This document shows, piece by piece, positions 19,002 through 26,924 of a stretch of 64,000 nucleotides of DNA (the first letter of the stretch is position 1; each line of letters starts with the position of its first letter). This DNA comes from Burkholderiaceae bacterium (GTDB taxonomy: Bacteria > Pseudomonadota > Gammaproteobacteria > Burkholderiales > Burkholderiaceae_C): positions 1-64,000 of the forward strand of contig JANJVG010000004.1 in NCBI GenBank assembly GCA_024710165.1, written 5' to 3'. The position numbers were made by a program, and so were the translations under genes. Under the pieces are notes generated by a model that saw nothing but the letters and a program-made list of their open reading frames with translations, was not told the DNA's origin and ran no database searches.

Positions 19002-19333
19002 GCTGCCTCCTGGGCCAGCACGGCGGCGGGCAGGGTTTCGATGTCGTGCGCGGCGTCGAGCAGGCAGGCGGCCAGCTCGCGCAGCTCGGCGAGGTTGAGG
19101 CGGGCGGTGATTGATGCGTTGGTGTAGGTGCCGAGACTGATGGTTACTTCGGCGAGGTCGCATTCGCCATCGCGGTACACCACCAGCGAGGCGCCCATTG
19201 CGCAGGCTTCGCGGTCGGCAGGCCGCAGGTTGTAGTCACACGGGAACTTTCCCGGGCCGAACCGGCGTTGGGTGGTGTGGCCCTCCGTGGTCGGCACGAT
19301 GGCCGGGCGGGGGGTGTGGGTGAAGGTGCTCAT
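18998..19333 (-). CDS. Phage hypothetical protein
   Basis: MSTFTHTPRPAIVPTTEGHTTQRRFGPGKFPCDYNL...; 4-bp overlaps. Confidence 0.55.
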   Translation of the reverse strand: MSTFTHTPRPAIVPTTEGHTTQRRFGPGKFPCDYNLRPADREACAMGASLVVYRDGECDLAEVTISLGTYTNASITARLNLAELRELAACLLDAAHDIETLPAAVLAQEAA

Positions 19334-20052
19334 GCCGCCACCTGCATCAGCTTCGCCACGGACCATGCCGCGTGGTCGCACGAATCGGCACAGGCTTTGT
19401 TGCCGCGCTGGTTCTTCACCTCAATGCGGCGCTGGGCCACCAGCTCGCTCATGGCGGTCATGGTGAGCTGCTCCACGCTCATCACATCGCGCAGGTTGGT
19501 GCTCTTGCGCAGGCCGCGCTGGGCGCACACCTCGCTCTTTTTGCCGCCCAGGATGTTTTTGTAGATGGCGTTGGTGCAGTCGGCAAAGCCCTTGCCCGCC
19601 ACGCCATGGGCGGCCAGCGTGCTGGTGAGCTGGTTGCGCGCCACGGTGCTCTGCACCCGCTTTGCAAGCCACACGGCATCGGCGGGCTTGGCCTTGTCGG
19701 CAATCTCGGCGGCCAGGGTTACGTCGCCGGTCTTGAAGCGGGCATAAACCTCGTTGACCTGCATGTGCAGCTCGGGGCTGAGGTACTTGGCGTAGGCCAG
19801 GGCGATCTGCCAGTGGGCAAAGGTGCCGCCGCCTTTGCCCTTGGTGGCTTTGTAAATGCCCGTTTTGCGGGTATTCAACTGGTCAGCCACAAAGTCGATG
19901 AACTGAGCGCCTGCCTCGCGCGCCCAGTCACCGGGTTTGCGCTTTCCTTCTGCCCATCCTGCACTCAGTGCGGCCTGGTGCAGGTCCGTCAGGCTGACCA
20001 GGCCTTCATCGTTGGTCTTGAGCGGCTGGCCGCCCAGGGGGATTGCTTGCAT
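19330..20052 (-). CDS. KilA-N domain protein
   Basis: ALSAGWAEGKRKPGDW...GIYKATKGKGGGTFAHWQIALAYAKYLSPELHMQVNEVYARF. Confidence 0.88.
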   Translation of the reverse strand: MQAIPLGGQPLKTNDEGLVSLTDLHQAALSAGWAEGKRKPGDWAREAGAQFIDFVADQLNTRKTGIYKATKGKGGGTFAHWQIALAYAKYLSPELHMQVNEVYARFKTGDVTLAAEIADKAKPADAVWLAKRVQSTVARNQLTSTLAAHGVAGKGFADCTNAIYKNILGGKKSEVCAQRGLRKSTNLRDVMSVEQLTMTAMSELVAQRRIEVKNQRGNKACADSCDHAAWSVAKLMQVAA

Positions 20053-20088
20053 CTCGACTCCATGCGCCCGTTGGGGTGGGCGATGAGT

Positions 20089-20132
20089 CAATAGTAGTCG
20101 GACTATTTGAAATAGTCAACAGTCGGACTATT
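20089..20132 (-). promoter_or_regulatory. Sigma70-like promoter of the KilA-N gene with repressor operators
   Basis: Minus strand TTGACT (20114-20119), 17 bp, TACTAT (20091-20096); 17-bp palindrome gactatttGaaatagtc; agtcggactatt twice 25 bp apart. Confidence 0.7.
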
Positions 20133-20256
20133 TATTTAATTAGTCGTTGGAACTGATTGTTTTGGCTGTAACAGTGTGTGGCGGCTAGACTGTCGCCATT
20201 CCGTGACCAACCTCTTGTTTGCCATGCGCTACAGCCCTGTTTGCCGAAAGCCCGCC

Positions 20257-20820
20257 ATGCAACGCCAGCGTGGCGTGTCCGTCCTCGCCATCATTGCCGT
20301 GGTGGCGGTCATCGTGGTGGGGTTGGTGGTCTACAAAGAGCGCAGCCGCGCTGCGGCCAAGGCCGAGCAGCAGCGCATAGAGCTGGTGCAGCGGCAAGAG
20401 GCCGAGCGGGCCGCCGCCGCAGCGCAGCGCGAGCGCGAGGCGCTGCAAGAGCAGGCAAAAAAGGCTGAGCAGGAAAAGAGCGACCTGCTGGCTCAGGCCC
20501 TCAAGCAGTTTGACGATGTGGTGGTGCGCTTCAACGATGCGAGCCGCGTGGCGGGCGGCACGGGGCGCATAGCACTGGCGCAGCCTGTGGCCACTATGCA
20601 GGCGCTACACCGAGAGGCAGCGCAACTGGCGGCGCCGCCTTGCCTTGCCACTGGCCGCGATGACCTGGCAGACGCCATGAAGGAAACCGTGGAGGCCTAC
20701 CTGGTGTTCATGCAAAACCGCGACAAGTTGGGCGATATTCTGGCTTCTGCCCACTTTGACAGGGCCACCAAGAGCATGGAGCGCTACCGCTCTGCGCGCT
20801 CTGCGTGCCCGGCGCCGTAA
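20257..20820 (+). CDS. Single-TM coiled-coil phage protein (possible moron)
   Basis: MQRQRGVSVLAIIAVVAVIVVGLVVYKERSRAAAKAEQQRIELVQRQEAERAAAAAQREREALQEQ...; only rightward gene in this island. Confidence 0.6.
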   Translation: MQRQRGVSVLAIIAVVAVIVVGLVVYKERSRAAAKAEQQRIELVQRQEAERAAAAAQREREALQEQAKKAEQEKSDLLAQALKQFDDVVVRFNDASRVAGGTGRIALAQPVATMQALHREAAQLAAPPCLATGRDDLADAMKETVEAYLVFMQNRDKLGDILASAHFDRATKSMERYRSARSACPAP

Positions 20821-21243
20821 TCAAGGTGCGGTGGGGTTGCGGGGGCGCAGCACAGACAGGCCCAGCATCAAGGGCCCGTAGGGCTGGCGCCCGGTGATCC
20901 AGGCCACGGTTTCGCGGATGGCGCCAAACAGAACGCTGTGGGCTGTGATGGTGATGCCGCGCAGGGCTTCTTGCTTGTTCAGCGTGCTGTCTGCGTGCAG
21001 CAATGCCATGCACTCAATGTTGATCTGGTAGGGGTGGGCTTTGTCCCCATCGGGGTTGACCACGGTGGTCATCACCGCCTGGTAGCGCCCTTCGTCGCCT
21101 TTGATTTCTTCCACATGCAGTGCGTTTTCGGGCTCTGCGGTTTCGGCGTCTTCCTGGTACACATGGCCGGGTATGGCGGCAACGTGCACCTTGAGAAACA
21201 GCACCTGCTCAAGTGCAATAGGGTGGGGGGTGTCTTGCGTCAT
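20821..21243 (-). CDS. SecB-like chaperone, third gene of a toxin-antitoxin-chaperone module
   Basis: 140 aa; YQAVMTTVVNPDGDKAHPYQINIECMALLHADSTLNKQEALRGITITAHSVLFGAIRETVAWITGRQPYGPLMLGLSVL follows the SecB strand/helix pattern (LFPYARE..SDLVTRGGFPPLLL-like segment). Confidence 0.65.
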   Translation of the reverse strand: MTQDTPHPIALEQVLFLKVHVAAIPGHVYQEDAETAEPENALHVEEIKGDEGRYQAVMTTVVNPDGDKAHPYQINIECMALLHADSTLNKQEALRGITITAHSVLFGAIRETVAWITGRQPYGPLMLGLSVLRPRNPTAP

Positions 21244-21656
21244 GCCGCCAGCTTTTCGTGTGCTGCCCAGTGCCTGCCGTTGGCGGCAAATTCCACATTG
21301 ATCACTGTTTCACTGGCACCCGTAGGGCGTGGTTTGTGGCCGCGATGGAGGTCGCGGATGTCCCATGCGGCCGGCGGTGCGCTGGCATCGGCGATGTGCA
21401 GCTCAAGCCGCCCGCCGGTGGCGCGCGCCAGCTTGACCATGGTCTCGATGGTCAGGTTTGCATCGCCCCGGAACACCTTGGTTACGTAGGGCTGGCTGGT
21501 GCCAATCTTGGTGGCAACGTCCTTGTAGCTCAGGTTGTTGGAGCGCCGGAGGTTTTCGAGCGCAATCGAAAAATCGAGCTTGGCTTTTTCGACCCAGTAG
21601 CTGTCTGTCAGCTTGGCGCTTTCAAGCAGCTTCTTGATGGAATCAATCATCTTCAT
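21240..21656 (-). CDS. XRE-family antitoxin (HigA-like) with extended C-terminus
   Basis: HTH: LRRSNNLSYKDVATKIGTSQPYVTKVFRGDANLTIETMVKLARATGG; ATGA overlap with SecB-like gene. Confidence 0.78.
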   Translation of the reverse strand: MKMIDSIKKLLESAKLTDSYWVEKAKLDFSIALENLRRSNNLSYKDVATKIGTSQPYVTKVFRGDANLTIETMVKLARATGGRLELHIADASAPPAAWDIRDLHRGHKPRPTGASETVINVEFAANGRHWAAHEKLAA

Positions 21657-22056
21657 TTTTTTTGACCTTTAAGGTACCCGATTGCAGCGCTGCAAAGTAT
21701 GCGCTCTTGATGCTTGCCGACAGGCTGACCATGCCCTTGTCGGCCTTTTGCCCCTTCTTCATCACCCCGGCAGTGCACACCGCGATCTGGCGACCCTGGC
21801 CTTTGAAGAAGAAGAGGCGCAAGTCGCCTTTGACAAATTCATAAATCTGTTCGCTCTTGTTGGCCTCGTGCGTCCATTTGGCGGGCACGCCTTGAAACCC
21901 GAGCTCTGCCACCCTCATGAGCATTTCCAGCAAACCCTGCCGAGAGGCCGCCGTGGAGGCTTCACCGTCCAGCAAAAACTCCAGTGCAGGGCAGGTGTCG
22001 CCATCCATTGCAGCCACCACTTGAAACTTGTCGTCAAAAAGCTCTTGAAGGTCCAA
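21643..22056 (-). CDS. HigB/Gp49-like (RelE superfamily) toxin
   Basis: KSEQIYEFVKGDLRLFFFKGQGRQIAVCTAGVMKKGQKADKGMVSLSASIKSAYFAA; probable TTG start at 22056; overlaps antitoxin by 14 bp. Confidence 0.72.
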   Translation of the reverse strand: MDLQELFDDKFQVVAAMDGDTCPALEFLLDGEASTAASRQGLLEMLMRVAELGFQGVPAKWTHEANKSEQIYEFVKGDLRLFFFKGQGRQIAVCTAGVMKKGQKADKGMVSLSASIKSAYFAALQSGTLKVKKNEDD

Positions 22057-22060
22057 GACT

Positions 22061-22076
22061 TTAACCTATAGGTTAA
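22061..22076. promoter_or_regulatory. 16-bp perfect palindrome upstream of the toxin gene, probable autoregulatory operator
   Basis: TTAACCTATAGGTTAA, 4 bp upstream of the TTG start. Confidence 0.6.
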
Positions 22077-22120
22077 TTCCGTCAATCGTAGGGGTATACA
22101 GGTGCTGGCTAGGTGGCGGG

Positions 22121-22999
22121 CTACTGGCTATCTTGGTACCAATCCACCACTTGGTCTGCCAGGTTTTCTGCGGTGTGTGCTTCGGCCAGCAGCACCAAGT
22201 CTGATTTGCGCAGCTTGTACGAGTAGTTTGCCCACCAGTCTTGCCAGGTGCGCACTGTCTCGGCGGGGAGCAGGTCTGTGGATGGTGTAAGCACCGCCAG
22301 GCCGATTTGCTCGCGCTTGCGAATGCGCATGAATGTTTCAAGATCGGTGGTGGCCTCCATCACGTTCAGTCGCGCCGTGTCGAGGCCGGCGTAGCAGGCG
22401 GAGACGACGCACGATGCGGTCTTGTGGTCGTCGTAGGTGATGTCAAAGGTGTGCATCTGGCCTTTGTCGGAAATCTGCAGTCCGGCCTCTGGCTGCGAGA
22501 TGCTTTCATACCGCGTGTTCATGCGCAACTTCAGCATGCGTGCCATGGTTTCGCGCAGTTCGCCTTGTGCTATTCCTTGGGTGCGTGGCTTTCTGCCGTC
22601 GGTCACAACGGTCACCACGCGCTCGAAAGCACGCGACAGGGCCGCATCGGCGCTGCTTCCACTGGCGTAGTGGCCCTCGCCAATGCCGATTTGGGGGCTC
22701 GCGCTCAGGTAGCGCAGCACGGCAGTGCCCTTGGCTTGTGCGAGTTCGGTGGTCAGTTCGCTGTGCATCCAAGCCCACGTTTCTTTGCTGAACCGGTTGC
22801 CATAGAAGCACTTGAGGCGCCCGGCCTCGTTTGCCACCCTGAAATGCGTCAGTTTGCCTTTTTGTGCAATGGCCACGCCAATGACGAAGCGCTGAGGCAC
22901 GCTCAGGTCGGGCTGAAATTCGATGGGGTGCCACTTGCCCTCAAACTCGGGGCTGGCTGTGCTGGGCTGGGGTGCGAGATGGCTTAAATTCATCATCAA
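22121..22999 (-). CDS. DUF3037-like / uncharacterised partner of the HipA-like kinase
   Basis: 292 aa, WHPIEFQPDLSVPQRFVIGVAIAQKGKLTHFRV at N-terminus; ATGA overlap with kinase gene. Confidence 0.5.
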   Translation of the reverse strand: MMMNLSHLAPQPSTASPEFEGKWHPIEFQPDLSVPQRFVIGVAIAQKGKLTHFRVANEAGRLKCFYGNRFSKETWAWMHSELTTELAQAKGTAVLRYLSASPQIGIGEGHYASGSSADAALSRAFERVVTVVTDGRKPRTQGIAQGELRETMARMLKLRMNTRYESISQPEAGLQISDKGQMHTFDITYDDHKTASCVVSACYAGLDTARLNVMEATTDLETFMRIRKREQIGLAVLTPSTDLLPAETVRTWQDWWANYSYKLRKSDLVLLAEAHTAENLADQVVDWYQDSQ

Positions 23000-23838
23000 A
23001 TGACTCCCAGTCTGTCTTTAATCCATTGCTGAGCTGTGCGCTCGGCGATGAATGATAAGACTCGGGTGCTCATCTCGTCGGCCTGCTGCGGGTAAATCTG
23101 TTGTAACAGTTGGGTTATCTGCCCCCTGCATGCTCTCAGCGCCTGGGCGTGCGATTCTGCATGGTAGGCCATGCGATTCAAGGCTTGTTCAAAGGTGGCT
23201 CGCGCCATGGTGCCGCCTGCCTGGGCTTGCCTGAGCCTGCGCAGGGAGTCGCCGTCTGCGGGGTGGTGTGCAAGGTTGTTACGGGTCCAGTCTTGCATGC
23301 CAAAACACAGCTCGTGGTCTATCGGCACGAAGGAGTCTTTGCTGATGTAGAGAACGTTCCCGGGGTTGCGGTCGATGTTGAGAAAGACTTCGTCAAACGC
23401 TGCGATGGCCAGCCCTTCGGCGGTGCACAGTGCGGTCAGCCAGCGGTCGGCGCCCGCAGTGCCGGCAAATAAAGCTTTGATGCTGGAAAAGTCCAGCTTC
23501 TTGGACGCCCAGGCCAGCACAAAGCCTTGGTGCACCAGCTCGGGGTGAATGGTCTTTTTGCCCAGCGCCTTGATGGCCTTGGCTTCGCTCAAGGTCAGTA
23601 TTGCGGCGTGGCGCGGGGCGGGCACCCCGGCGGCCCGCAAAAACAGCCAGGCCATTGCTTCGTTGCATGCGCACAGCCCATTCGGATCCAGCAGTTTGAC
23701 CACGCTCACCACGGGTGCTGTCTGCACTGGGTAGCGTACCTCAGCCAGGTGGGTTGTGGGGTTTGCGCCCCTGTGGGCCAGTGCCCCCACGTAGGTGACG
23801 TAGGCCGCGTCGCCAAGCAGTGGGAAGGCGCCGTTCAT
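22996..23838 (-). CDS. HipA-like kinase-fold protein
   Basis: FDEVFLNIDRNPGNVLYISKDSFVPIDHELCFG (N-x-D-R-N-P-G-N catalytic-loop-like plus DHEL metal-loop-like). Confidence 0.65.
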   Translation of the reverse strand: MNGAFPLLGDAAYVTYVGALAHRGANPTTHLAEVRYPVQTAPVVSVVKLLDPNGLCACNEAMAWLFLRAAGVPAPRHAAILTLSEAKAIKALGKKTIHPELVHQGFVLAWASKKLDFSSIKALFAGTAGADRWLTALCTAEGLAIAAFDEVFLNIDRNPGNVLYISKDSFVPIDHELCFGMQDWTRNNLAHHPADGDSLRRLRQAQAGGTMARATFEQALNRMAYHAESHAQALRACRGQITQLLQQIYPQQADEMSTRVLSFIAERTAQQWIKDRLGVI

Positions 23839-24281
23839 GTGCCTGGCGTGTCGTCTGCGGCTATCGCGGTTTTCACCATGCGCACCATGGCGACGATGCT
23901 GGGGCTGAGCTGCTGCAGGGCTGCGTCGCCTTCTTCCAGTAGCGCAATCTCCACCAGCTTGCGCGTAGTTTCGTCCGCTGTCGCAAGGCGTGCGGCCAGT
24001 TGGGTTGGGATGGCGGGCTTAGAGGGTAGTTGGGCGGCCAGGGTGGGGGAAATGGTCGATGCATCTACACCCAAGACGCGGCTCATTTTCAAGAGCGCAT
24101 TAAGGTTCAGCGGGATTTTCCCGTGCAGGTACTGATTGAAGGATCCCTGGGTTTTCCAGCCACATTCGGCGGCGAACTTTTCCTGAGATGCCCCTGGATT
24201 GGCTGCTTTGTAAGACTCCCACGACGCCAGAAGCCTGGCGGCGTCTTGCTTCTGCTCTGGGGAGAGTGGTAGTGCTGGCAT
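23835..24281 (-). CDS. XRE/CI-like transcriptional repressor
   Basis: HTH: GASQEKFAAECGWKTQGSFNQYLHGKIPLNLNALLKMSRVLGVDASTISP; divergent from Cro-like gene; ATGA overlap with kinase gene. Confidence 0.8.
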   Translation of the reverse strand: MPALPLSPEQKQDAARLLASWESYKAANPGASQEKFAAECGWKTQGSFNQYLHGKIPLNLNALLKMSRVLGVDASTISPTLAAQLPSKPAIPTQLAARLATADETTRKLVEIALLEEGDAALQQLSPSIVAMVRMVKTAIAADDTPGT

Positions 24282-24313
24282 GGCGCGATTAAATAGCCTT
24301 GCTACTTTTTGTT

Positions 24314-24359
24314 CAAATAGTCTGACCATTTACAAAAGCAAATAGTCCGACTACTATTG
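24314..24359 (+). promoter_or_regulatory. cro-like promoter and repressor operators
   Basis: TTTACA (24329-24334), 17 bp, TACTAT (24352-24357); aaatagtcygac at 24315 and 24340 (25-bp spacing). Confidence 0.7.
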
Positions 24360-24363
24360 GGGT

Positions 24364-24633
24364 ATGGACCTCAAGACCTACTTCAAAACCCACAAGCAAA
24401 CCGATCTTGCTCGCACACTGGGTGTCACCCAGGGGGCTGTGAACCAGTGGGCCAGTGGCCTTACCCGCGTGGCTGTCGAGCGCTGCATCGAAATCGAGCG
24501 GGCCACCGCTCGCGCCGTGACCTGCGAGGACTTGCGGCCCGATGTGGATTGGGGATTCATTCGAGGAACGGCCCCCGCCCATCAAGCGCGGGTAGCTATC
24601 AATTCCGAAGTAATGGAGGCCGCCCATGGGTGA
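24364..24633 (+). CDS. Cro/YdaS-like HTH regulator
   Basis: MDLKTYFKTHKQTDLARTLGVTQGAVNQWASGLTRVAVERCIEIERATAR. Confidence 0.8.
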   Translation: MDLKTYFKTHKQTDLARTLGVTQGAVNQWASGLTRVAVERCIEIERATARAVTCEDLRPDVDWGFIRGTAPAHQARVAINSEVMEAAHG

Positions 24634-24817
24634 CACGAAATCCCTGGCGCACATCGCCATCGATCTGCTGCCCGATGGCAGGGCGCGGGTTATCAGCACA
24701 TGCGCTGGCAGGCCAGATGCGTCGTATGCGCCGCTGCCGGATGCCCGGCTGGGTGCTGAGGTGCAGGCGCTTGTGGCTGAGCTGCGCGAGCGTCTTGCGG
24801 GAGTCAGTCCGGTATGA
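24626..24817 (+). CDS. Phage hypothetical protein
   Basis: 63 aa; overlaps Cro-like gene end. Confidence 0.5.
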   Translation: MGDTKSLAHIAIDLLPDGRARVISTCAGRPDASYAPLPDARLGAEVQALVAELRERLAGVSPV

Positions 24818-25004
24818 CGTTGTACGGCTCGTTGAACGCTATTTGCACCATGCGCGGGCCTTCCAGCGGGCCGCGTTCTTTGATTCGGTACAGGCTCAGG
24901 TCTGCATTGCCAAAGTACACCAGGTCGGTGTCTTTGAGGTTGCGCACCAGCTCTGCAAATTCGGCTTTGAATTCTGCGCCGCTCATCATGTTTTCTTTGC
25001 TCAT
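24804..25004 (-). CDS. Phage hypothetical protein
   Basis: MSKENMMSGAEFKAEFAELVRNLKDTDLVYFGNADLSLYRIKERG... Confidence 0.5.
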   Translation of the reverse strand: MSKENMMSGAEFKAEFAELVRNLKDTDLVYFGNADLSLYRIKERGPLEGPRMVQIAFNEPYNVIPD

Positions 25005-25097
25005 GTCCGCCCTTCGTGGTTTGCGTGGTTGTGTTGGAGCTTCCATCGTAGGCCATGAATGGGCGGGCGCCCGTCAAGTGCAGGGGGTGGCCTGATG

Positions 25098-25502
25098 TCA
25101 GCCCCCCAGTTGCTTCGTCACCAGGTTGGCGGCGACCTGGCTGAACACGCCAAACACCCATCCGGCCCCGAAGCTGAGCAGGCCAAAGGCGGTTTGCCGC
25201 AGGCGGTAGCGCAGGGTGCTTTTGCGCAGCAGTTCGGCCAGTTCGTCTGCGTACAGGCGGCCCGCCATGGTGGAGCTGAAGCCCACCACGGTGATCACTT
25301 CGCCGTGGTTGGTGTGCGAGCGGCTCACTTGGTAATGCCCTTGTGCGTAGCCGCTGTCGATCAGCTCCGGGACGGCCCAGTAGTCGGGTTGTTTTGGTTC
25401 CTCGCCATTCAACAGCCGGAGGTAAGTGGCCTTGAAATTCTTTGACGTTGTGCTGGTGGTGTTGTTCATCGTGGGCTGCTTTGTCGGCGCGGTGATGGCC
25501 AA
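25098..25502 (-). CDS. Phage hypothetical protein with C-terminal hydrophobic segment
   Basis: 134 aa; LRQTAFGLLSFGAGWVFGVFSQVAANLV. Confidence 0.5.
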   Translation of the reverse strand: MAITAPTKQPTMNNTTSTTSKNFKATYLRLLNGEEPKQPDYWAVPELIDSGYAQGHYQVSRSHTNHGEVITVVGFSSTMAGRLYADELAELLRKSTLRYRLRQTAFGLLSFGAGWVFGVFSQVAANLVTKQLGG

Positions 25503-25604
25503 AACATACCTGATTCCCCGGTTTTTCCCAGGTGTTGTGCTGGAGGTGCCCGGTGTCTGACGTGTTCGCCCGCATCGCTGCGCTGGATGCGGTGGTTGGC
25601 CGCG

Positions 25605-25904
25605 TCACCCTGCGCCGGGTGTTCCCCGTAGGGCAGCCAGCTCCCGAACGTATCGCTGCCGATCTGATAGCAGGGTTGACCACTGCTGCCAAACATCCGG
25701 CCGTTGCATGTCTGGCGGCAGCCCTTCGGCAAGCCGCAGCAGCGCAGCGTCGTATTCCTCCGCAATCGCAGGCAGGGCCTGCGGATCCACTCGATCCAGT
25801 AGCGCCTCCAGCATCGCCTCGGTGGCCAGCTGGCGGTTCAGGTGCGTCAGCTGTGTGTTGTTGAGATCTGCAATGGCCTGCATCACCTGTTTTTCGAATG
25901 TCAT
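25605..25904 (-). CDS. Phage hypothetical protein
   Basis: 99 aa intact ORF. Confidence 0.5.
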   Translation of the reverse strand: MTFEKQVMQAIADLNNTQLTHLNRQLATEAMLEALLDRVDPQALPAIAEEYDAALLRLAEGLPPDMQRPDVWQQWSTLLSDRQRYVRELAALRGTPGAG

Positions 25905-25990
25905 GGGCGCCCCTTTCGGTGGGTGGTGTGGTGTGGAAATCGCATTTTCTGCCGTCCGTGGGCGCCCGCCCTTTCCCCTTGGAGGTTTTG

Positions 25991-26305
25991 ATGCCTGAAC
26001 ACTTGATGCTGGCCCTGCTCGACCGCGCAGAGGGCTGGGCCAATCGCGCCGGCAACACGCTGGCGCGCCGCCACCAATGGACGCCCGCCGCCTTTGCCGT
26101 GGGCCGCAAGCCTGAAGAACGGGCGTTGCTGTCGGCCGCTGCCGAGGTGTTCGACCTGATCGGCGCCACGCCCGAGGGCTGCGTGCTCATGGCCGAGCTG
26201 AACCTGAACCCCGAGGCTGGCGCGCTGCCGTCGCACGATGCCCTGGCCGCCCGGTATGCCGAGCACCGCGCCCTTGTGGCCGATGGGGCCGGGGGTGCTG
26301 CGTGA
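25991..26305 (+). CDS. Phage hypothetical protein
   Basis: MPEHLMLALLDRAEGWANRAGNTLARRHQWTPAAFAVGRKPEERALL...; first of a rightward ATGA-coupled series. Confidence 0.55.
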   Translation: MPEHLMLALLDRAEGWANRAGNTLARRHQWTPAAFAVGRKPEERALLSAAAEVFDLIGATPEGCVLMAELNLNPEAGALPSHDALAARYAEHRALVADGAGGAA

Positions 26306-26565
26306 TGTGCGCCGAGCTGGCCAGCCTGCATGTGGGCAAGCGCACCGAGGAGGCCAAGACGCTGGTAACCCCGGCCATGCATGACCTGTTGGCCGAGAAG
26401 GCTCGCGCGGCCCGCTGCACGCCGTCGGACCTGCTGCACGACGCGCTGTATCTGGTCATCACGGGCAAGACGTATGCGGAACATGTGGCCAATGATCGTC
26501 GCGCTGTGCTGGGCCTGGAAGGGCGACCGGTGGGCGATGCCATGGCGACAGGAGGCCACGAATGA
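26302..26565 (+). CDS. Phage hypothetical protein (possible small DNA-binding protein)
   Basis: 87 aa; 4-bp overlaps. Confidence 0.5.
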   Translation: MMCAELASLHVGKRTEEAKTLVTPAMHDLLAEKARAARCTPSDLLHDALYLVITGKTYAEHVANDRRAVLGLEGRPVGDAMATGGHE

Positions 26566-26924
26566 ACCAAACCGTAGATATCCAGCCGGTGGAGAAGGTG
26601 CGGCAGCGTGCCACCGACACCAGCGCCCAGGCGCTCGATGCCATGGGCCTGCGCCGCATGGCCGGGCAGCGACGTAAGATTTTCGACATTGTGGTGGCTG
26701 CGCAGCGGCGCGGGGTGCAGGACATGAGCTTGCGCGAGATTCAGGGGCGCTATGAGTCCCTGGAAGACCGCCGCATTGACGTTGGCACCGTGAGTGCCCG
26801 GGTGAACAACCTGGTGGCTGCTGGGTGGCTGCACAGGCGCAGCGATATCAGGCCGTGCAGGGTGACGGGCCACGGTGTGCACCCGGTGTATGTGCTGCCC
26901 CAGCAAGAGAGGCTGTGCCCATGA
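26562..26924 (+). CDS. Phage hypothetical protein, winged-helix-like
   Basis: 120 aa; MSLREIQGRYESLEDRRIDVGTVSARVNNLVAAGWL. Confidence 0.55.
   Translation: MNQTVDIQPVEKVRQRATDTSAQALDAMGLRRMAGQRRKIFDIVVAAQRRGVQDMSLREIQGRYESLEDRRIDVGTVSARVNNLVAAGWLHRRSDIRPCRVTGHGVHPVYVLPQQERLCP

Noticed and set aside
24313-26559. 748-aa minus-strand ORF over the Cro-like to 26.5 kb region
   Set aside because: Low-complexity Arg/Ala/Pro translation, overlaps several better supported small genes
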